The notes: generated by a model from the sequence alone, not told the origin. DNA of 64,000 nucleotides from an uncultured Macellibacteroides sp. (GCF_963667135.1 NZ_OY762974.1:248001-312000); one strand, 5' to 3'; positions 8,518 to 18,453 are shown, numbered from the stretch's first letter. Program-made: numbers and translations.

Positions 8518-10173
8518 TTAATAGCCTGTATTCTGCTTTAAAGCTCCCTGAGCTTTAATCACTTCATTTAGTTCGTAAGGAAGAACACAATCTTTTGCAT
8601 CATAGGTCTTAGCTGCCATAATCTGCATCACGCCTTTATATGTCTTACCATTTATTGTCATTACAGTTCCTTTTACTTCATCAATTGCTGAAGCGGGATT
8701 TGAACGGTCCACATGCTTTATACCATGTTTGGAAGCTTCAAGCATTGTTTTTGCAGCCGGATACTTGGCGGCCCAACGCTTCAGGTCCATCACACGGTCA
8801 GTGTATTCTCCTGCCAATTCGCAACGACGTTCGTGCATCAAATCTGCAATTGTTGCATTTGTATAAGGCTCGCCCATTCCGGCACGTTTAGCAATACGAT
8901 TCAAAACCGATGCAGCTTCTGTTCCTTTATTCTGCTCAATCAACGCCTCAGCTTTGAATAGCAACATTTCGGCGAAGCGCATGATAGGAACATTTAAATC
9001 CGTTGTAGGGCGGTCACCATTAGGAGAAACCTTGTCCGAAATACCTGCTCCTGACTTTGAATCAACAGATCCATAAGTAAATGGCTCCATATATTTTTTA
9101 AAGTGGAAACCACACTCAAGGTCTGCTGTTGAATAGAACTTGCGATTCTCACCAAAGAATACAAACGGATCACCATACTGCATGATTGTTGCACCGCGAC
9201 GAGCATCATTCTCATCATATTCGGCCCACAATTCAAGGGTTGGTTTAAAGTTACCCCAGCCATTATAACGACCCCAACCTTTGTTGTCGAGCATAATTCC
9301 CGGGAAAATACTACCAGCCAATGTGGAACCTGAAGAGTTTACCGACCAGATATATTCTTTACCCCATTCCTGAGCAATAGTAAATACATCCGAAAAGTTA
9401 TCCAATAACCCACGACCAGCTTCTGTTTCAAGTTGATCTACCAATGCAGGTATTTTACTCCATTGTGAAGCATCATGCTGTGCCCAGTAAGCATAGACTT
9501 TAACCTTCAAAGCAATAGCAGCATCTTTAGACGCACGTCCGTAATCGGCTGTTCCGTAATTCTTGAAGTAAGGTAAAAGTTCGATAGCTTTATCAAGATC
9601 TTCAATAATCAAACTGTAATTATCCATTACTGTTGCACGTTGTTCAGGTATTTTGGTAACATACGGATCGAAATCTTCATAGCGATCAAAAGGAACACCA
9701 TTATCCACACGTCCATAGCGGTATGCAATCATAAAATGAGAAAACGCACGCATAAAATAAGCTTCACCAATACGGTTCTTAATAGTTGCAGTAGGACTGC
9801 TCATTTTAAGTCCATGGTAAACAACATTATTTGCTGCCGAATTCATCTCGTACATCATACGGTAAATATCCTTAATACTTCCTTCTGTTGTACCATCCAT
9901 GTTGAGGTTGGCAAGATTCATCTGAGCATTACCTCTGGCTCTGGAAAAGAAGATATCGTCCGAAGCACCTTGTTCCCAGAACAAGTTACGTCCCCAGGTT
10001 TCTTCCTTACTCATATTTCCGTAAACGGCCTCCATCGCATCGGAATAATCTTTATCCGACTGCCAGAAATTTGATTCATTCGGGGTTCCTTCAGGCTTTA
10101 CATCCAACCAGCTATCGCAGGAAGAAAACATCAGTGAAGAAAGCGCCACTATTGATAATATTCTTAATTTCAT
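8518..10173 (-). CDS. SusD/RagB-family glycan-binding lipoprotein (PUL 1)
   Basis: 551 residues with lipobox SLMFSSC (Cys19), followed by DSWLDVKPEGTPNESNFW, the usual SusD start. The N-terminal TPR-like helices (FMRAFSHFMIAYRYG near 144) and the conserved end region (RFAEMLLFKAEALIEQN, then ERRCELAGEY) fit the RagB/SusD family. It should sit on the outer surface and hand glycans to the SusC channel. It starts 24 bases downstream of the susC stop. Confidence 0.95.
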   Translation of the reverse strand: MKLRILSIVALSSLMFSSCDSWLDVKPEGTPNESNFWQSDKDYSDAMEAVYGNMSKEETWGRNLFWEQGASDDIFFSRARGNAQMNLANLNMDGTTEGSIKDIYRMMYEMNSAANNVVYHGLKMSSPTATIKNRIGEAYFMRAFSHFMIAYRYGRVDNGVPFDRYEDFDPYVTKIPEQRATVMDNYSLIIEDLDKAIELLPYFKNYGTADYGRASKDAAIALKVKVYAYWAQHDASQWSKIPALVDQLETEAGRGLLDNFSDVFTIAQEWGKEYIWSVNSSGSTLAGSIFPGIMLDNKGWGRYNGWGNFKPTLELWAEYDENDARRGATIMQYGDPFVFFGENRKFYSTADLECGFHFKKYMEPFTYGSVDSKSGAGISDKVSPNGDRPTTDLNVPIMRFAEMLLFKAEALIEQNKGTEAASVLNRIAKRAGMGEPYTNATIADLMHERRCELAGEYTDRVMDLKRWAAKYPAAKTMLEASKHGIKHVDRSNPASAIDEVKGTVMTINGKTYKGVMQIMAAKTYDAKDCVLPYELNEVIKAQGALKQNTGY

Positions 10174-10197
10174 CGTTTTATTCTTTTAAAGGAGTTA

Positions 10198-13100
10198 TCA
10201 AAATTTTAGTTTAACACCAACTGAGTATGTTCTGGATACCGGATACTGACCCATATCAAGACCTGTTCCACCAACTTCAGGATCTATTCCTGTATATGAA
10301 GTAAAAGTAGCCAGGTTATCAACGCTCAAAGTTACATCCAGCGTACTCTTGCGATCTGCCATGTAAGTACACTTTCTGAATAAGTTGGTAAATGAATAAC
10401 CCAAAGAAACATTTTTTATACGCAGATAGTCTCCGTCCTCCAAATAGTAATCCGAATTAGTTGAGAAGTTTCCATTTTTATCAGAAGCTGATATCCGGGG
10501 AACTTCATCATTAGGTCCGTTCAATGCTTTCAAAATATCTCTTGAGCGATTAAAACTGCTCAAAGATTCATTCAGTGTCGTAAATTTATAGGCATTGAAC
10601 AATTTAACTCCCCCAACACCTTGTAACATCAAATTAAAGGTGAAGTTATTCCAATTCAAGCCTCCAGACAACGAATAAGTGACTTTTGGCATACCATTTC
10701 CCATAAAGATACGGTCTTCGCTACCAATAGAACCATTACCATCTTCGTCGATAAACTTAAGGTCGCCCACCTGAGCATTCGGTTGAATTTTCTTTCCTTC
10801 GCTATTTACGTAAGCATCTACTTCCGATTGTGATTTAAATACGCCTTCCGACTGAATCAGGTAGAAAGAATAAAGAGGTTGTCCTTCTTCCGAACGGAAC
10901 GGACTTAAATCTTTGTAAGTTCCGCCATCTGTCCAAACTGGTTTTTTACCATTTGCATCAGCCTTGCCAATATCATGTACGCGGTTCTTTAAAGTAGCCA
11001 TATTTGCGCTTACCCAATAATTTACTTTTCCCACTCTATCGTTCCATGTTGCAGCAACTTCAAATCCACTATTATGGATTTCGCCTTCGTTAACCAACAT
11101 CGGACTGATACCAATATTTGAAGTCCAGCCGGTATCCTGTTCTTTAATCAAGTCCATGGTTTTCTTTGCAAAATAATCCGCATTAATACTTAAGCGATTA
11201 TTAAACAAAGACATATCAATACCTAAGTCTAACTGTTCTGAAGTTTCCCAGGTAAGAAGGGGATTGTAACCAACAGATGTATATTTACCAATTGCAATAG
11301 GATTGTTTATTCCCACCTGGCTACCAACATCACCACCACCAAGTATATATGAAGTTAAAGTAGGATAACCATATCCTCTGGAAATAGAACCTAAATTACC
11401 AATACGACCCCAACTTGCACGTAATTTCAACGTATTCAATACATCCGACTTCGGCATAAAAGGCTCGGAAGTAACCTTCCAGGCAACTGTTGCAGAAGGG
11501 AAATCTCCGTATTTCTGTCCTTGAGGCAAACGGCCTGCATAGTCTCGACGCCAAGATCCAGTAACAAAGTAACGGTCGGCCCAGCTATATGAGGCACGTC
11601 CTACAAAAGAAACATTTCTATCTTTAAGGTATTGATCAGAAGCAGGATCGAATGTGCCAGCCTGAGAAAAATACATCAATGACTGATCTTCATTTTCAAA
11701 ATCGCGACCAACTACTTTAAACTTTCTGTAACCATATTCCGTTGCAGTTGTAGAAGCCATCAATCCAAGATTGTGACGGTTAAAAACCCGGTCGTATGTA
11801 AGCGTATTTTCAAAATTCCAGTCAGTGCTACGGCTGCTAGTGTACTCCAATGAGTTTCTGTCCGATGGTTTGCCCGGCTCAAGTCGTCTAACTGAATAAT
11901 ATTTTTGAAAATAGTTTTCAAGCTTATAAGTAAAACGAGATGTAAAATTCAGACCTTTAATTGGTTCCATAATATCAAGGAACGTAGAGGTCGTTAATGT
12001 AGAATTATGATTATTATTGAATGCCGCTTTTAATGAACGGACAGGATTGATTGCATCTCCGTGAATATCGGCAAAGTTACTTCCGTATTTATCGATATAC
12101 GCCTGATCACTTGGAGCAGTTCCACCATAAGATCCATCGGAATTATAAACTTCTGCGTTACGCGGCATCATCAAAGCAGATAAGATAACACCAGACTCGG
12201 CACTTGAAGTATTTGCGCCTCTGGTTTGAGTATCTTGCCAGCTGAAATCTTCACGGATCCGAACGTACTTATTCAACTTGTACATTGAGTTTAAACGTGC
12301 GGTTACACTCTTATTGTAGGTATTAATCAACGTTCCCTGACGGTCAGAATATTCAAGTGAAGCACGATTTGAGAAATCTTCGGTACCTCCGGACAATGCA
12401 ACATTATGTCGTTGGAAAGGAGCTGTTCTAAAAATAGCATCGATCCAGTTGGTGCGAGTCTCTCCTATATATGGATTCTTCGTCACATCCCAGCCACTCG
12501 GTAGATTAGCCTCTCCTCCCAATGCTTGAGCACGAACCAAACGTTCTTCTTCAATTGTCAGAGATTGGGGAAGGTTAGTTGCCGCAGCATAACCAGTAAC
12601 CACACTGTAATCGATTGATGTTTTACCCGGAGCTGCTTGTTTTGTTGTTACCAGGATAACACCGGCTGAACCAGCATACGCTCCGTAGATAGCAGCAGAA
12701 GCAGCATCTTTCAAAACGGTCATGGATGTTACATCACTAAAATTAAAAGGAGCACCCGGAACACCGTCTACAACATATAAAGGAGATTCTCCATTACGAG
12801 ATCCCATACCACGAATGGTAATGCTTGGTTTAGAATCAGGGTGACCACCATTAGATACTACCGTAACCCCCGGAACTTGTCCCTGCAACATTTCTTCTGC
12901 ACTTGAAATTGGACGATCCTGAAGTCTGTCTACATTAGCAATAGTGGCAACAGCTGCAGAAAGGTCTCCCTTTTTCATTTTGCCATAACCTACCACAACT
13001 ACCTCATCCAATTTCTGAGTGTCTTCCTTCAACAGCACATTTACTGCACTTTTTCCAGCAACAGAAACTTCTTGAGGAATATACCCAATATAGCTGATAA

Positions 13101-13638
13101 CTAAAACACCGTTCTGAGGAACTTCGAGTTGGAAATCACCATCTAAACCTGTGATAACACCATTCGTTGTTCCCTTAACTACCACATTGGCTCCAATAAT
13201 TGGTTCTCCCATGGCATCTTTTACAACTCCGGCAACCTTCCTTGAGTTTTGTTGGGCAACAGTTGTTTTAGCTGTTTTACTTACAGATGTACGATAAAGA
13301 ACAACTATTTTATCCTCTATCTTATATGAAATACCAGTACCAGCGAAAACCTGGTCTAAAATAGACTCTATGTTTTCGTTCTTTGCATTAAGTGAAATGT
13401 TATTCACATTTAAAGCATCCAAAGACGTATCATAAGAAAATGCAATTTCAGTTTGCTCTTTCAATGATTTTACCACGTTCTTTAACGTCGCATTCTTAAG
13501 ATAAAGCTCGACATCGAACTTTTGATTGAAAACACTGGACTTCGAGGGGGCAGCTTCAGCTCCCGCAACCATACAGCATAGCGAAATCCCTACACACGCG
13601 TGTTTAATAGAGAATAGCAGGTTTTTCTTTTTGTTCAT
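10198..13638 (-). CDS. SusC-like TonB-dependent transporter with STN domain (PUL 1)
   Basis: 1,146 residues. After the signal peptide (to about residue 30) comes an STN domain (about 40-112), which in this family contacts a FecR anti-sigma. A carboxypeptidase-like regulatory domain follows (about 135-210), then the plug with DEVVVVGYG and PLYVVDGVPG, and a 22-strand-type barrel ending in RTYSVGVKLKF with the final Phe. The STN domain ties it to the FecR and ECF sigma genes just upstream. It imports the PUL 1 glycan across the outer membrane. Confidence 0.96.
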   Translation of the reverse strand: MNKKKNLLFSIKHACVGISLCCMVAGAEAAPSKSSVFNQKFDVELYLKNATLKNVVKSLKEQTEIAFSYDTSLDALNVNNISLNAKNENIESILDQVFAGTGISYKIEDKIVVLYRTSVSKTAKTTVAQQNSRKVAGVVKDAMGEPIIGANVVVKGTTNGVITGLDGDFQLEVPQNGVLVISYIGYIPQEVSVAGKSAVNVLLKEDTQKLDEVVVVGYGKMKKGDLSAAVATIANVDRLQDRPISSAEEMLQGQVPGVTVVSNGGHPDSKPSITIRGMGSRNGESPLYVVDGVPGAPFNFSDVTSMTVLKDAASAAIYGAYAGSAGVILVTTKQAAPGKTSIDYSVVTGYAAATNLPQSLTIEEERLVRAQALGGEANLPSGWDVTKNPYIGETRTNWIDAIFRTAPFQRHNVALSGGTEDFSNRASLEYSDRQGTLINTYNKSVTARLNSMYKLNKYVRIREDFSWQDTQTRGANTSSAESGVILSALMMPRNAEVYNSDGSYGGTAPSDQAYIDKYGSNFADIHGDAINPVRSLKAAFNNNHNSTLTTSTFLDIMEPIKGLNFTSRFTYKLENYFQKYYSVRRLEPGKPSDRNSLEYTSSRSTDWNFENTLTYDRVFNRHNLGLMASTTATEYGYRKFKVVGRDFENEDQSLMYFSQAGTFDPASDQYLKDRNVSFVGRASYSWADRYFVTGSWRRDYAGRLPQGQKYGDFPSATVAWKVTSEPFMPKSDVLNTLKLRASWGRIGNLGSISRGYGYPTLTSYILGGGDVGSQVGINNPIAIGKYTSVGYNPLLTWETSEQLDLGIDMSLFNNRLSINADYFAKKTMDLIKEQDTGWTSNIGISPMLVNEGEIHNSGFEVAATWNDRVGKVNYWVSANMATLKNRVHDIGKADANGKKPVWTDGGTYKDLSPFRSEEGQPLYSFYLIQSEGVFKSQSEVDAYVNSEGKKIQPNAQVGDLKFIDEDGNGSIGSEDRIFMGNGMPKVTYSLSGGLNWNNFTFNLMLQGVGGVKLFNAYKFTTLNESLSSFNRSRDILKALNGPNDEVPRISASDKNGNFSTNSDYYLEDGDYLRIKNVSLGYSFTNLFRKCTYMADRKSTLDVTLSVDNLATFTSYTGIDPEVGGTGLDMGQYPVSRTYSVGVKLKF

Positions 13639-14008
13639 ACTTTTTTTTTACAATTTAGATTAACACTTCGCAATATTCAGTTGTATTATTTTAGATTCAT
13701 ACATTTTCCAACAATCACGTTAATGTTGGATTGAACAATGCATCGCGTTAGTTTTTTCTATATTACGAATTAATAAAATCAGACTAACAAGCACTAAATT
13801 CTTTTAGATCCATGAATCTATGCTTTCATCCATTCAGCCTTCTTTTCTCTGCAATAATCTATAGCTTTATTGCGATACAAAAATACAGGCCCCATGTTTC
13901 AGCATAATGTTTCAAATAATACAGACCAATGAATATGATATCTCAAACAAATTACAATACAGATTCAACCTCTGATGTTGGTAAGCAATCCATACTATAA
14001 ATTCTGTT
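13639..14008. other. 370-bp gap between fecR and susC: long susC leader
   Basis: AT-rich with no gene. On the minus strand there is a TATTTTTG box (13885-13878) resembling the Bacteroidales -7 element, which would give a leader of about 230 bases, and an inverted repeat at 13707-13730. An ECF-type promoter driven by the neighbouring sigma factor is expected here, but its sequence cannot be assigned by eye. Confidence 0.5.
13707..13730. promoter_or_regulatory. Inverted repeat upstream of susC (PUL 1)
   Basis: Perfect 7-bp arms TCCAACA (13707-13713) and TGTTGGA (13724-13730) with a 10-base spacer, about 70 bases before the susC start. It could be an operator or a hairpin in the leader RNA. No T-run follows, so it is not a terminator. 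Confidence 0.4.
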
Positions 14009-14974
14009 TTATTTCACTTTACAATTTAATCCTGTCATATATTGCAGCATACGAATTGCCTCTTCCGCTCCTTCATCTTTCTTATAGGTGAAATTATAAC
14101 GGTGATTTCTTAAATGGACAGAATCTATTTGTATACTGATTTTATAAGTTTCTTCCAGACTTTTCACTATATCCTGTATAGTTGCATTATTCATCGAAAC
14201 TAATCCATAGCGCCACGATGTATATTCGTTTACAGCAACATTCCGTACTTCCAGATCTTTTGTTCCGGGTGTATATATTGCCTGCTGTCCGGGATGCAAC
14301 GTAATTAAATTCTGACCTTCCGTTGTTTGCAGCTGTATCTTTCCGGTTTCAAGCACTGTGTTTGCCAAAAAGCTGTCTTTATACGAATTTATATTAAAGG
14401 ATGTACCCAACACTTTTACCCGGAAAGAAGAGGTTTTTACTATAAACGGATGAGTGGCATCTTTAGTAACTTCAAAGAAAGCTTCACCGTCGAGGATTAC
14501 CTCTCTTTGTTTTCCTGTAAATTTCTCAGGATATGTAAGCGAAGTTTTGCTATTAAGCCAAACTTTAGTACCATCTGAGAGTATGATTGTTTTAATATCA
14601 TTGGAATTTGTCGTTACATATGCCTCGTGCGACGATATGTTATGCTTATCATTAATTAGATAAGTCAGCGGAAGCATAATAAGAAAGACTACTGCAGCTG
14701 CATAAGCAATCCATTTTTTATTATATGTAAAAAATGAGACACGCCTATTCTTGGGTAAAGATTGGTCGATCTTACTATTAATTTTAAGGAGAGCATTTTC
14801 CATTTTAATCGGACCAACCGGGCTTCCTGCATGCTGAACAGCCGACCAAATAGCTTTCATTTCAAAGAATATTTTTTTATTATCCTCTGAAACAGCCAGC
14901 CATTCAAGCAATTCGAGTTCTTCGCCTCTTGACGCTTGTCCTGACAAATATTTATATATAAGTTGTTCGTTCAT
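14009..14974 (-). CDS. FecR-family anti-sigma factor (PUL 1)
   Basis: 321 residues. The N-terminal cytoplasmic part (about 1-85) should hold the ECF sigma factor. One membrane helix lies near 90-108 (AYAAAVVFLIMLPLTYLI), followed by a periplasmic FecR domain with LSDGTKVWLNSKTSLTYP and EVTKDATHPFIVKT, and a C-terminal secretin/TonB short-N domain like that of STN partners. It transmits the transporter-loaded signal from the SusC STN domain to the sigma factor encoded 85 bases upstream. Confidence 0.93.
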   Translation of the reverse strand: MNEQLIYKYLSGQASRGEELELLEWLAVSEDNKKIFFEMKAIWSAVQHAGSPVGPIKMENALLKINSKIDQSLPKNRRVSFFTYNKKWIAYAAAVVFLIMLPLTYLINDKHNISSHEAYVTTNSNDIKTIILSDGTKVWLNSKTSLTYPEKFTGKQREVILDGEAFFEVTKDATHPFIVKTSSFRVKVLGTSFNINSYKDSFLANTVLETGKIQLQTTEGQNLITLHPGQQAIYTPGTKDLEVRNVAVNEYTSWRYGLVSMNNATIQDIVKSLEETYKISIQIDSVHLRNHRYNFTYKKDEGAEEAIRMLQYMTGLNCKVK

Positions 14975-15059
14975 TCTTTCAGTATTCTCTTATTTCAGGT
15001 GTTACGTATAATATACAACCGGGGAAAAGAAAGCACCTAGTCAAAATGAAAATATTTTA

Positions 15060-15656
15060 TCATTTATGTAAAAAATATACAAAAAACAAAAGGAGGGACT
15101 TATACATACCTAATTTTAGTCTTAGCTGCTTTAGTGCAGAATAAATATGATTTTCTACGGTGCTTACCGAAATCCCCAATTGAATGCCAATCTCTTTATT
15201 GGACATATCTCCGAGATAACTTAACGAAAAAACCTCTTTGCATTTTGGAGGAAGAGCATCTATCGCTTTCTGAATTTCTTCGCGTAAATCTTTAGAATAT
15301 AATTTTTGAATAATATCATTTGCGTCCGGATCGTAAAAAAGATATCCCATCTCTTCTATTTGCTGTTGATAGTCTGTTGAGTATTTCCGGGCGTAGTTTT
15401 CTTTTTTCAAGTAATTCAACGATGTATTGTAGACAGAACGCAACAAATAACCACGAAATGAATATGAGTCATTTAAGTTTTCTCTGTTTTGCCAAACATT
15501 GAGAAAAACATCCTGCACCACATCCTCAGCAGCATCTGCATCCAGAAACAATTCGGCATAGGAAATCAGTCCTACGTAATGCAATCTGTAAAGTGCATTA
15601 AACGCAGCTCTGCTACCAGCCTTAACTTCATTAATCAATAATGAATTATCATCCAT
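15060..15656 (-). CDS. ECF RNA polymerase sigma factor (PUL 1)
   Basis: 198 residues with sigma region 2 (LYRLHYVGLISYAELFLDAD, then EDVVQDVFLNVW) and region 4 (LPPKCKEVFSLSYLGDMSNKEIG, then VSTVENHIYSALKQLR). It should direct transcription of the susC operon once released by FecR. It ends with an unusual hydrophobic tail (SLLLFFVYFLHK). Only 48 bases with no hairpin separate it from the upstream phospholipase gene on the same strand, so the two may share a transcript. Confidence 0.94.
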   Translation of the reverse strand: MDDNSLLINEVKAGSRAAFNALYRLHYVGLISYAELFLDADAAEDVVQDVFLNVWQNRENLNDSYSFRGYLLRSVYNTSLNYLKKENYARKYSTDYQQQIEEMGYLFYDPDANDIIQKLYSKDLREEIQKAIDALPPKCKEVFSLSYLGDMSNKEIGIQLGISVSTVENHIYSALKQLRLKLGMYKSLLLFFVYFLHK

Positions 15657-15704
15657 TTATGTTCAGTTTCTAAAACAAATTCAATTTATACAATCTGTAA
15701 TAAA

Positions 15705-16538
15705 TCAATAAAAACTAAAATCCTGTGGTTTTATAACAAAGCCTATACGTAGCTTGCTTTGAAACTGTTTGTATTCCAACAGTCCTTCTCCATAACCATT
15801 ATAATATTGCAGGAAAATATATTGGTTGTCACGCGGATTGAACTTATATCCAACTTCAAGTGTAGTATTGAAGTTCAAGTCCCAACCTTTTCTTTTATTT
15901 AATATAACAGCCGCATTAAACTTGCGGTTGTCTGTCATGAAGCTGGTAGAAAGCTGACCTATACCATTGTATTTAAGAATATCACGATTATTGTCACTAT
16001 CTATAATTGGTATGCATGTTTTAAATTGCATTTCTACATTTTTATGCATCAGAACAGCCACTGCTAAAGTCACTTTATTCCAGCTTCGGGACTCCAGGCT
16101 ATCTTTCCCGTTGGATTCGTGTTCGAGAATAAGAGAACCCTTTCCAATATACTTATTTTTGTAAATAATAGGACGCATTAAACCAATGCCCGGATTAAAA
16201 TTCAGGTCCCGCATAGGCATCGACTTCTGGAAAACATTCCAAAACGCTTTTTGCGTAAACATAATAAATAAGTATGTATCAAAAGGAAGTACTGTTTTAG
16301 TAAGCCGCTGGCTGATACTCAACTGAAACTTGGCATCAGAATTCGTCGTTGTAGGTTTTTCTCCTAATGTTGTACCAACAATAAGATAGTTATCTTTATT
16401 TAGAGAAAAATAAGGCCTTTTATCCAACTCTCGTCGAACACTGTCCGCATTAAATCGTTCATACTTATAAACAATAACTTGCGCAGATAGCATGCTACTT
16501 GCAAAAAGTGCAATAGAAAACAAAATACTTTTTATCAT
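15705..16538 (-). CDS. pldA: Outer-membrane phospholipase A (PldA family)
   Basis: 277 residues with a signal peptide (cleavage after SAQ, about residue 20). The active-site region reads EHESNG...ESRSWN: His140, Ser142 and Asn154 have exactly the spacing of the E. coli OMPLA triad His142-Ser144-Asn156. Amphipathic beta strands fill the rest and the protein ends in DFSFY, fitting a 12-strand outer-membrane barrel. It should hydrolyse acyl chains of phospholipids in the outer leaflet. It lies directly upstream of the PUL 1 sigma gene on the same strand. It could be a core membrane-lipid gene that is merely adjacent. Confidence 0.85.
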   Translation of the reverse strand: MIKSILFSIALFASSMLSAQVIVYKYERFNADSVRRELDKRPYFSLNKDNYLIVGTTLGEKPTTTNSDAKFQLSISQRLTKTVLPFDTYLFIMFTQKAFWNVFQKSMPMRDLNFNPGIGLMRPIIYKNKYIGKGSLILEHESNGKDSLESRSWNKVTLAVAVLMHKNVEMQFKTCIPIIDSDNNRDILKYNGIGQLSTSFMTDNRKFNAAVILNKRKGWDLNFNTTLEVGYKFNPRDNQYIFLQYYNGYGEGLLEYKQFQSKLRIGFVIKPQDFSFY

Positions 16539-16640
16539 AACCGAATTCTAATCTTTATTTTCTACCCTCTATTATTCATTATGAGCAATACAAGAGAATG
16601 CAAAAATACACAAAAACCTGCACACTTCTCAATTTTTCCA

Positions 16641-16648
16641 TATCTTTG
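16641..16648 (+). promoter_or_regulatory. TATCTTTG -7 box five bases before the MutS-like start
   Basis: Matches the Bacteroidales -7 consensus TAnnTTTG. The spacing to ATG (GCAAC, 5 bases) would place the transcription start at or next to the A of ATG, giving a leaderless mRNA. No good TTTG -33 box is seen. Confidence 0.55.
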
Positions 16649-16653
16649 GCAAC

Positions 16654-18450
16654 ATGGAAGAGATATATCAGTTTTATCAGGATTCGATTGCTGCTTTTTC
16701 TAAAAAGCTGGATAATTTAAAAAAGAGAATACATCTAATAGGTACTATCCGTTTACTTCTTGTATGCGGATTATGTTTAAGTATTTGGTTTATAAGAAAT
16801 GAAGGATGGGTAATATGGCTAATCACATTCATCTCATTTCTAATTCCTTTTATAGGATTTATCTTCGTACACAATCGTTTGTTTAAGCAAAAACAGTATA
16901 CAGAGACATTAATAAAGCTTGAAAAAGATGAGTTACGTGGACTTAATTACGACTTTTCGGCTTTTGATGGAGCATCGGAGCTGAGCAACCCATCTCATCC
17001 ATTTGGTCTTGACCTCGATCTCTTCGGAGAAAATTCATTATTTCAATCAATCAATCGCACTGTTACCCAAGGTGGACGTGTTTTACTTTCCAACTGGTTT
17101 ATTAATCCATCAACAGATAAGAAAAAGATCCTTAGCAGGCAAGCCGCAGTAAGGGAGTTATCAGAGAACTCTCAGCTGAGACAACATTTTTTTGTGACCG
17201 GAGCCATGTACAAAGGAGAAAAAAATGATGACAAACTTGTAGAGTCCCTTTCATCTGAAGCAATCTTGTTCGAAAGCAATGTTTTATGGAAAATACTCGG
17301 ATGGATCTTCCCGATAGCGTGGTTGAGCAGTATACTTCTTTACTCTTTCGACTTTATAGCTATGCCATTTTTGTCGATGCTCTTTGCTTTATGTTTCGTT
17401 GTTTCATATAGCCAGACAAAAAAAATAAACAAACTCCACCAGTCGGTAAGCAAAATGGAAAGCATTCTTTCAGCTTACGGTCAGCTGATGCTTTGCATAG
17501 AGAAATATCCTTTTCAATCAGCCGATCTTGTTTCCATTAGTAATCAACTATCAAACGCTAATTCGCAAGCATCGACTGCTATAAAGAAATTATCAAAATA
17601 TACCGGGAATCTGGATCAACGATATAATTGGCTGGCAGGATTTATTTTAAATATACTACTACTTTGGGATATCAGGCAATCAATCAATATAGAACGCTGG
17701 CGAAAACAGCACAATGAAGATATTCGTCAATGGTTTGCGGCTTTATCTCATTTTGATGCACTTAATTCGTTAGGAGGATTTGCTTTTAATCATCCGGATT
17801 ATTCTTATCCCGAACTAGCAGACAGCTACTTCAAAATGAAAGGCACAGGTTTAGGGCATCCACTTCTGAATAGGGATGTTTGTGTAACAAATGATATCTC
17901 TATAGAAAAAAGTTCTTGGTTCCTGATAGTAACCGGAGCAAATATGGCAGGAAAAAGCACTTATCTTCGAACAGTTGGAGTAAACTATTTGTTAGGACTT
18001 ACCGGTGCTCCGGTATTTGCGACCTCATTGACTATTTATCCTGCACAATTAATAACAAGTCTCCGAACGGCAGATTCTCTGGTCAATCATGAGTCCTATT
18101 TCTTTGCTGAACTCAAACGATTAAAGATGATCATCGACCGTCTTTCGCAGGGAGAAGAAATGTTTATTATTTTGGATGAGATTCTTAAAGGAACTAATTC
18201 GGTTGACAAACAAAAAGGATCACTTGCCTTAATGAAGCAACTCATCAACTATAAGGCTTGCGGAATTATTGCCACCCATGATTTGGTATTAGGAACACTG
18301 GAGAATGATTTTCCTGACCAGCTAAAAAACTACAGATTCGAGGCTGATATAAAAGAAAATGAGCTAACCTTCTCTTATAAGTTAAGAGAAGGAATAGCTC
18401 AAAATATGAACGCATGTTTCCTTATGAAAAAAATGGGAATTACGGTTTAA
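16654..18450 (+). CDS. Membrane-anchored MutS-like ATPase
   Basis: 598 residues. The C-terminal third is a MutS family ATPase: Walker A GANMAGKSTYLRT near 427-439, then LRTADSLVNHESYFFAELKRL, Walker B MFIILDEILKGTNS near 500, and a Switch-like ATHDL. The N-terminal part lacks the mismatch-recognition domain and instead has two hydrophobic pairs (about 28-72 and about 212-252) that should span the membrane. It is much shorter than MutS (about 850). This is the Bacteroidetes MutS-related group of unknown function and should not be read as the canonical repair protein. It is convergent with the M48 gene, whose stop lies only three bases away. Confidence 0.85.
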   Translation: MEEIYQFYQDSIAAFSKKLDNLKKRIHLIGTIRLLLVCGLCLSIWFIRNEGWVIWLITFISFLIPFIGFIFVHNRLFKQKQYTETLIKLEKDELRGLNYDFSAFDGASELSNPSHPFGLDLDLFGENSLFQSINRTVTQGGRVLLSNWFINPSTDKKKILSRQAAVRELSENSQLRQHFFVTGAMYKGEKNDDKLVESLSSEAILFESNVLWKILGWIFPIAWLSSILLYSFDFIAMPFLSMLFALCFVVSYSQTKKINKLHQSVSKMESILSAYGQLMLCIEKYPFQSADLVSISNQLSNANSQASTAIKKLSKYTGNLDQRYNWLAGFILNILLLWDIRQSINIERWRKQHNEDIRQWFAALSHFDALNSLGGFAFNHPDYSYPELADSYFKMKGTGLGHPLLNRDVCVTNDISIEKSSWFLIVTGANMAGKSTYLRTVGVNYLLGLTGAPVFATSLTIYPAQLITSLRTADSLVNHESYFFAELKRLKMIIDRLSQGEEMFIILDEILKGTNSVDKQKGSLALMKQLINYKACGIIATHDLVLGTLENDFPDQLKNYRFEADIKENELTFSYKLREGIAQNMNACFLMKKMGITV

Positions 18451-18453
18451 ACC

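Noticed and set aside
16654..18450. Canonical mutS
   Set aside because: Too short, has membrane helices and lacks the mismatch-recognition domain.
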